Positions 4,202-6,955 of a DNA stretch of 6,955 bases are shown here, one piece after another (positions within the stretch are counted from its first letter, which is position 1; every line of letters starts with the position of its first letter). The position numbers were made by a program, and so were the translations under genes. The notes beneath the pieces were generated by a model that worked only from the letters and a program-made list of their open reading frames with translations, was not told the origin of the DNA and ran no database searches. Source of the stretch: Clostridia bacterium (GTDB taxonomy: Bacteria; Bacillota; Clostridia; Oscillospirales; CAG-272); the NCBI GenBank assembly GCA_017466495.1, contig JAFTUB010000089.1, positions 1 through 6,955 on the forward strand, written 5' to 3'.

Positions 4202-6604
4202 ATGAATCTTTCACGCAACTGGCTGGCGGATTTTGTTGATGTCAGCGATATTGAAAACAAGGCCTACTGTGACCGCATGACCGACACCGGTTCCAAGGTC
4301 GAAGGCTTTGAGGTGTTGGGCGAGGACATTGAAAATGTTCTGGTGGGCCGCATCACCTCCATCACGCCCCATGAGAACTCCGATCATCTGCAGATCTGTA
4401 TGCTCAATGTGGGCGGTGCCGAGGATGTGCAGATCGTAACCGGTGCACAGAATGTGTTTGAAGGTGCGATTGTTCCCGTGGCGCTGGCTCCTGCCAAGCT
4501 GCCGGGAGATGTGGTCATCAAGGCGGGCAAGCTCCGCGGCGTGGCCTCCAACGGTATGCTCTGCTCCATTGGTGAGCTGAATCTCACCACCCACGATATG
4601 CCCGGTGCCATTGAGGACGGCATTCTGATTCTTGACGAGAGCTTCGCCGACAAAATCGGCATGGACATCCGCGAGGCACTGATGCTCTCCGACTCGGTGG
4701 TGGAGTTTGAGATTACCTCCAACCGTCCCGACTGTCTCTCCGTCATCGGTCTGGCTCGCGAAACTGCCGTTTCCTTTGACCGTGACCTCCGCATCCCCAC
4801 CCCTGCGGTAAAGGGTGTGCAGGATGGCGACACCGTCACCAACCACATCACCGTGGCCATCGATGCCCCCGAGCTCTGCTCCCGCTACACCGCCCGCGTG
4901 GTGAAGAACGTGAAGATCGCGCCCTCCCCCCTGTGGCTGAGAATGCGTCTGCGCGCATCGGGTGTCCGCCCCATCAACAACATTGTGGACATCACCAACT
5001 ATGTCATGCTGGAGTACGGCCAGCCCATGCACGCATTTGACTATGCCTGCCTGGATGGCAGTGCCATCCGCGTCCGCCGCGCTGCGGCCGGCGAGCAGTT
5101 CATGTCCCTGGACGATCAGCCCCACACCCTGGATGAAACCATGCTGGTGATTGCGGATGCCAACAAGGCAGTAGCTCTTGCCGGCGTCATGGGCGGTGCT
5201 AACAGCGAGATCACCGAGAAGACCGCCACCGTTGTCTTCGAGAGCGCAAACTTCATGGGCAGTTCTGTCCGCGTGACCGCAAAGAAGCAGGGGATGCGTA
5301 CTGAGAGCTCGGCCCGTTTCGAGAAGGGACTTGATCCCGAGAACACCCTGCCCGCTATTCAGCGCGCCTGCGAGCTGGTGGAGCTGCTGGGTGCAGGTGA
5401 CGTGGTAGACGGCATCATTGACCTCTACCCCGGCAAGACCGAGCCCACCGTCCTTCCCCTTGAGCCCGAGAAGATCAACTACTTCCTGGGTGTCAAGCTG
5501 GATGGCGACTACATGGCCGACATTCTTCGCCGTCTGGACTGCAAGGTGGAGGGTGGCATGATCACCGTGCCCTCCTTCCGCGCAGACCTGGCCTGCATGG
5601 CCGATATCGCTGAGGAGATCATCCGTATCTACGGCTACAACACCATCGAATCCACCTCCATCAATGCCGGCATCACCCAGGGCTGCCGCACCCCCGAGCA
5701 GGCTTACACCGAGGAGCTGCACAACGCTCTGGTGGGAATGGGTCTGTATCAGATCGAGACCTTCTCCTTCATCAGCCCCAAGTTCTATGACCGCATTGCC
5801 CTTCCCGCCGACAGCCCGCTGCGCCGCTCGGTGGTCATCAGCAATCCCCTCGGTGAGGACACCTCGGTAATGCGTACCACTGCCCTGCCCTCCATGCTGG
5901 ATGTGCTGGCCCGCAACAAGAATTTTGCCAACGAAAATGTTGCCCTCTACGAGATGGCGACCGTCTATATTCCCGATGAAGATGCCGCCAAGCTCCCCGA
6001 CGAACGTAAGCAGCTGACCCTGGGGATGTACGGCGACGGCGTGGACTTCTACCGCCTCAAGGGCGTTTGCGAGAACCTGCTGGATCTCTCGGGCATCCGC
6101 GGCGCACGCGATGTGGCCTGCGGTGATGATCCCACCTGCCATCCAGGCCGCTGCGCCAAGATCATGCTCGCTGACGGCAGCTGTGCCGGTATTCTCGGCG
6201 AGGTGCATCCCACCGTTGCCCGCACCTATGACCTGGACAACGGCACCCTCATTGCCGCCCTGGACTTTGCTGTTCTCTTCGCAAACCGCGGCGGGCTGGT
6301 TGAGTACAAGCCTCTGCCCAAGTTCCCCGCATCCACCCGTGACTTCTCCTTCGTCTGCGCAGAAGCACTGGAGGTCGGCCACATTGAGGAGATCATGGCC
6401 AAAGCCGGCGGCAGGCTGGTGGAGGACATCCGACTCTTCGACATTTACCGCGGCCCCCAGATCGGCGAGGGCAACAAGAGCGTTTCCATTCGTGTCACCC
6501 TTCGCGCCGCTGACCGCACCCTCACCGTTGAGGAGTGCGACAAGGCTGCCGCAAAGATTATCGCTGCCCTGGATCGTGAGCTGGGCATTAAGCTGAGAGG
6601 TTAA
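4202..6604 (+). CDS. pheT: Phenylalanyl-tRNA synthetase beta subunit
   Basis: This 800-residue subunit binds tRNA-Phe and edits mischarged tyrosine in the alpha2-beta2 synthetase. Visible domains in order: the EMAP/Myf-like tRNA-binding domain (about 40-150, with HENSDHLQICMLNVG), the B3/B4 editing module (about 170-385, with SNRPDCLSVIGLARE, PINNIVDITNYVMLEYGQP and TESSARFEKGLDP), B5 (about 415-485), the inactive synthetase-like core (about 490-695, with NPLGEDTSVMRTTALPSML and LGEVHP) and the C-terminal anticodon-binding ferredoxin-like domain (707-800, from KFPASTRDFSF). Length and order are normal and it looks intact. The ribosome binding site AAAGGA (4185-4190) is 11 nt before the ATG, longer than ideal. 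Only codon 4 is TCA; no other TTA, CTA or TCA codon occurs, which explains a very long open antisense frame. It is expressed with pheS. Confidence 0.98.
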   Translation: MNLSRNWLADFVDVSDIENKAYCDRMTDTGSKVEGFEVLGEDIENVLVGRITSITPHENSDHLQICMLNVGGAEDVQIVTGAQNVFEGAIVPVALAPAKLPGDVVIKAGKLRGVASNGMLCSIGELNLTTHDMPGAIEDGILILDESFADKIGMDIREALMLSDSVVEFEITSNRPDCLSVIGLARETAVSFDRDLRIPTPAVKGVQDGDTVTNHITVAIDAPELCSRYTARVVKNVKIAPSPLWLRMRLRASGVRPINNIVDITNYVMLEYGQPMHAFDYACLDGSAIRVRRAAAGEQFMSLDDQPHTLDETMLVIADANKAVALAGVMGGANSEITEKTATVVFESANFMGSSVRVTAKKQGMRTESSARFEKGLDPENTLPAIQRACELVELLGAGDVVDGIIDLYPGKTEPTVLPLEPEKINYFLGVKLDGDYMADILRRLDCKVEGGMITVPSFRADLACMADIAEEIIRIYGYNTIESTSINAGITQGCRTPEQAYTEELHNALVGMGLYQIETFSFISPKFYDRIALPADSPLRRSVVISNPLGEDTSVMRTTALPSMLDVLARNKNFANENVALYEMATVYIPDEDAAKLPDERKQLTLGMYGDGVDFYRLKGVCENLLDLSGIRGARDVACGDDPTCHPGRCAKIMLADGSCAGILGEVHPTVARTYDLDNGTLIAALDFAVLFANRGGLVEYKPLPKFPASTRDFSFVCAEALEVGHIEEIMAKAGGRLVEDIRLFDIYRGPQIGEGNKSVSIRVTLRAADRTLTVEECDKAAAKIIAALDRELGIKLRG

Positions 6605-6609
6605 GGGAG

Positions 6610-6626
6610 CGGGGGCGCCGTCCCCG
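6610..6626 (+). other. GC-rich hairpin 5 nt after pheT
   Basis: CGGGGGC (6610-6616) pairs with GTCCCCG (6620-6626), six Watson-Crick pairs and one G-U pair, with a 3-nt loop. Its CGGGG/CCCCG arms resemble the hairpin at 4070-4091 that precedes the other copy of the repeat. No T tract follows. Confidence 0.5.
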
Positions 6627-6628
6627 AT

Positions 6629-6681
6629 GTTTGATGGTTTCGGGCTTGTCCCGAAATGGAGGCGAAGCCGACAAATCAAAC
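6629..6681 (+). other. Predicted three-way-junction element downstream of pheT
   Basis: An outer stem GTTTGAT (6629-6635) with ATCAAAC (6675-6681) encloses two hairpins: TTTCGGG/CCCGAAA (6638-6644 with 6650-6656, 5-nt loop) and GGC-GAA-GCC (6661-6669). I see no coding content. It could be a folded RNA, a cruciform or a small palindromic insertion; I do not recognise the family. Confidence 0.55.
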
Positions 6682-6686
6682 TCGGT

Positions 6687-6716
6687 GTTATAGGGCGCAC
6701 ATATGCGCCCTATAAC
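6687..6716. other. Perfect 13-bp palindromic hairpin downstream of pheT
   Basis: GTTATAGGGCGCA (6687-6699) and its exact reverse complement (6704-6716) flank a 4-nt CATA loop. There is no T tract on either side, so it is not a classical terminator. It lies between the three-way-junction element and repeat copy 2. Confidence 0.6.
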
Positions 6717-6721
6717 CTGGA

Positions 6722-6775
6722 CCCCGGTCAAGGCCCTTTTTGAAAAAAGGGCCTTGACAATCCCCAAAACCTGTC
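6722..6775 (+). repeat. Intergenic structured repeat, copy 2 (after pheT)
   Basis: Ungapped partner of 4087-4140, with 46 of 54 bases identical. Its hairpin is a perfect 15 bp (6727-6741 with 6744-6758). Relative to copy 1, the pairs 6727/6758 and 6735/6750 are swapped (C-G to G-C and G-C to C-G), and the mismatch of copy 1 is a C-G pair here. The paired changes argue that folding is maintained. Confidence 0.8.
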
Positions 6776-6782
6776 ACACAAG

Positions 6783-6832
6783 AACCGCCCTTTGTGCCAA
6801 TCCGGTTTGATTGGTACAGAGGTCGGTTTTTT
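6783..6832 (+). terminator. Intrinsic terminator of the pheST operon
   Basis: A 20-bp stem (6783-6802 with 6809-6828) has one mismatch and two G-U pairs and a 6-nt loop, and runs into six T residues (6827-6832). It is the only canonical rho-independent terminator after pheT. CACACAA (6775-6781) and TTGTGTG (6841-6847) can pair outside it. It lies between two convergent genes. Confidence 0.9.
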
Positions 6833-6834
6833 GA

Positions 6835-6955
6835 TTAACTTTGTGTGTAACGCAGATCGGCGGCGGGTTCCAACAGCGCGGGGGATACTGCAGAGGAGAG
6901 CAGGTAGATCAACCCGGCTACGGGGAGGGTGGCGTAATAGCAGCCACTCTCGGGA
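6835..6955 (-). CDS. C-terminal end of an unidentified, probably membrane, protein (partial)
   Basis: A minus-strand frame enters from the right edge and ends at a TAA at 6835-6837, giving the last 39 residues of a protein. The segment CYYATLPVAGLIYLLSSAVS is hydrophobic and could be a final transmembrane helix, followed by a short tail ending RYTQS. The placement fits a convergent gene meeting pheST at the shared terminator. A loose resemblance to the ends of small TRAP-type permease subunits is too weak to use. No function is assigned. Confidence 0.5.
   Translation of the reverse strand, partial: PESGCYYATLPVAGLIYLLSSAVSPALLEPAADLRYTQS

Noticed and set aside
4211..6700. An 829-codon open frame antisense to pheT
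   Set aside because: It is codon-aligned with pheT, so its stops would need TTA, CTA or TCA in pheT. Codon bias removes these after codon 4. Its start lies in the structured 3' region and the protein is low-complexity in look.
1..6955. CRISPR array, tRNA, rRNA or insertion sequence
   Set aside because: No regularly spaced direct repeats, no tRNA-like cloverleaf, no rRNA stretch and no transposase frame were seen on either strand.

Overview
The window looks like a chromosomal segment of a Gram-positive, moderately GC-rich gut-type clostridium, perhaps of the Oscillospiraceae/Ruminococcaceae kind. The reasons are a T-box leader on the pheST operon, strong AGGAGG-type ribosome binding sites, Firmicute-like promoters, and about 60% G+C in the housekeeping genes (36 of 60 bases at 4261-4320). 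The taxonomic placement is an inference from style, not from a match.

Layout. At the left, on the minus strand, is a low-GC gene (57-1328) for an ECF sigma factor fused to a 256-residue C-terminal domain I do not recognise. It has its own ECF-type promoter (TGAACC, 16 bp, CGTCTA), which suggests autoregulation. An AAAGGAG ribosome binding site and an in-frame ATG sit exactly at the junction of the two parts. Upstream of it is a pair of perfect hairpins, one with a T7 tract, that ends transcription of the next minus-strand gene (1499-2542). That gene encodes a PHP-superfamily metal-dependent hydrolase of the CehA-like type and has a near-consensus promoter. Divergent from it is a vegetative promoter driving a T-box riboswitch (about 2709-2977), then pheS (3041-4054) and pheT (4202-6604), the two subunits of phenylalanyl-tRNA synthetase. 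At the right edge is the 3' end of a convergent minus-strand gene ending in a hydrophobic segment.

The regions between genes hold more than usual. The 147-bp pheS-pheT spacer and the region after pheT each carry a copy of a 54-bp element (46 of 54 bases identical, no gaps). Its long hairpin shows paired compensatory changes between copies, so the folded form appears to be conserved. Downstream of pheT the repeat lies in a run of five structured elements, including a predicted three-way junction, that ends in a strong intrinsic terminator at 6783-6832.

How the parts work together. pheST is read when uncharged tRNA-Phe holds the T-box in its antiterminator form; both alternative structures can be drawn from the sequence. 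The sigma factor has no visible partner anti-sigma gene in the window, so the fused C-terminal domain is the natural candidate for its control. The PHP gene has no evident functional link to either neighbour. The least explained features are the sigma-factor fusion with its internal translation signal and the structured repeat.
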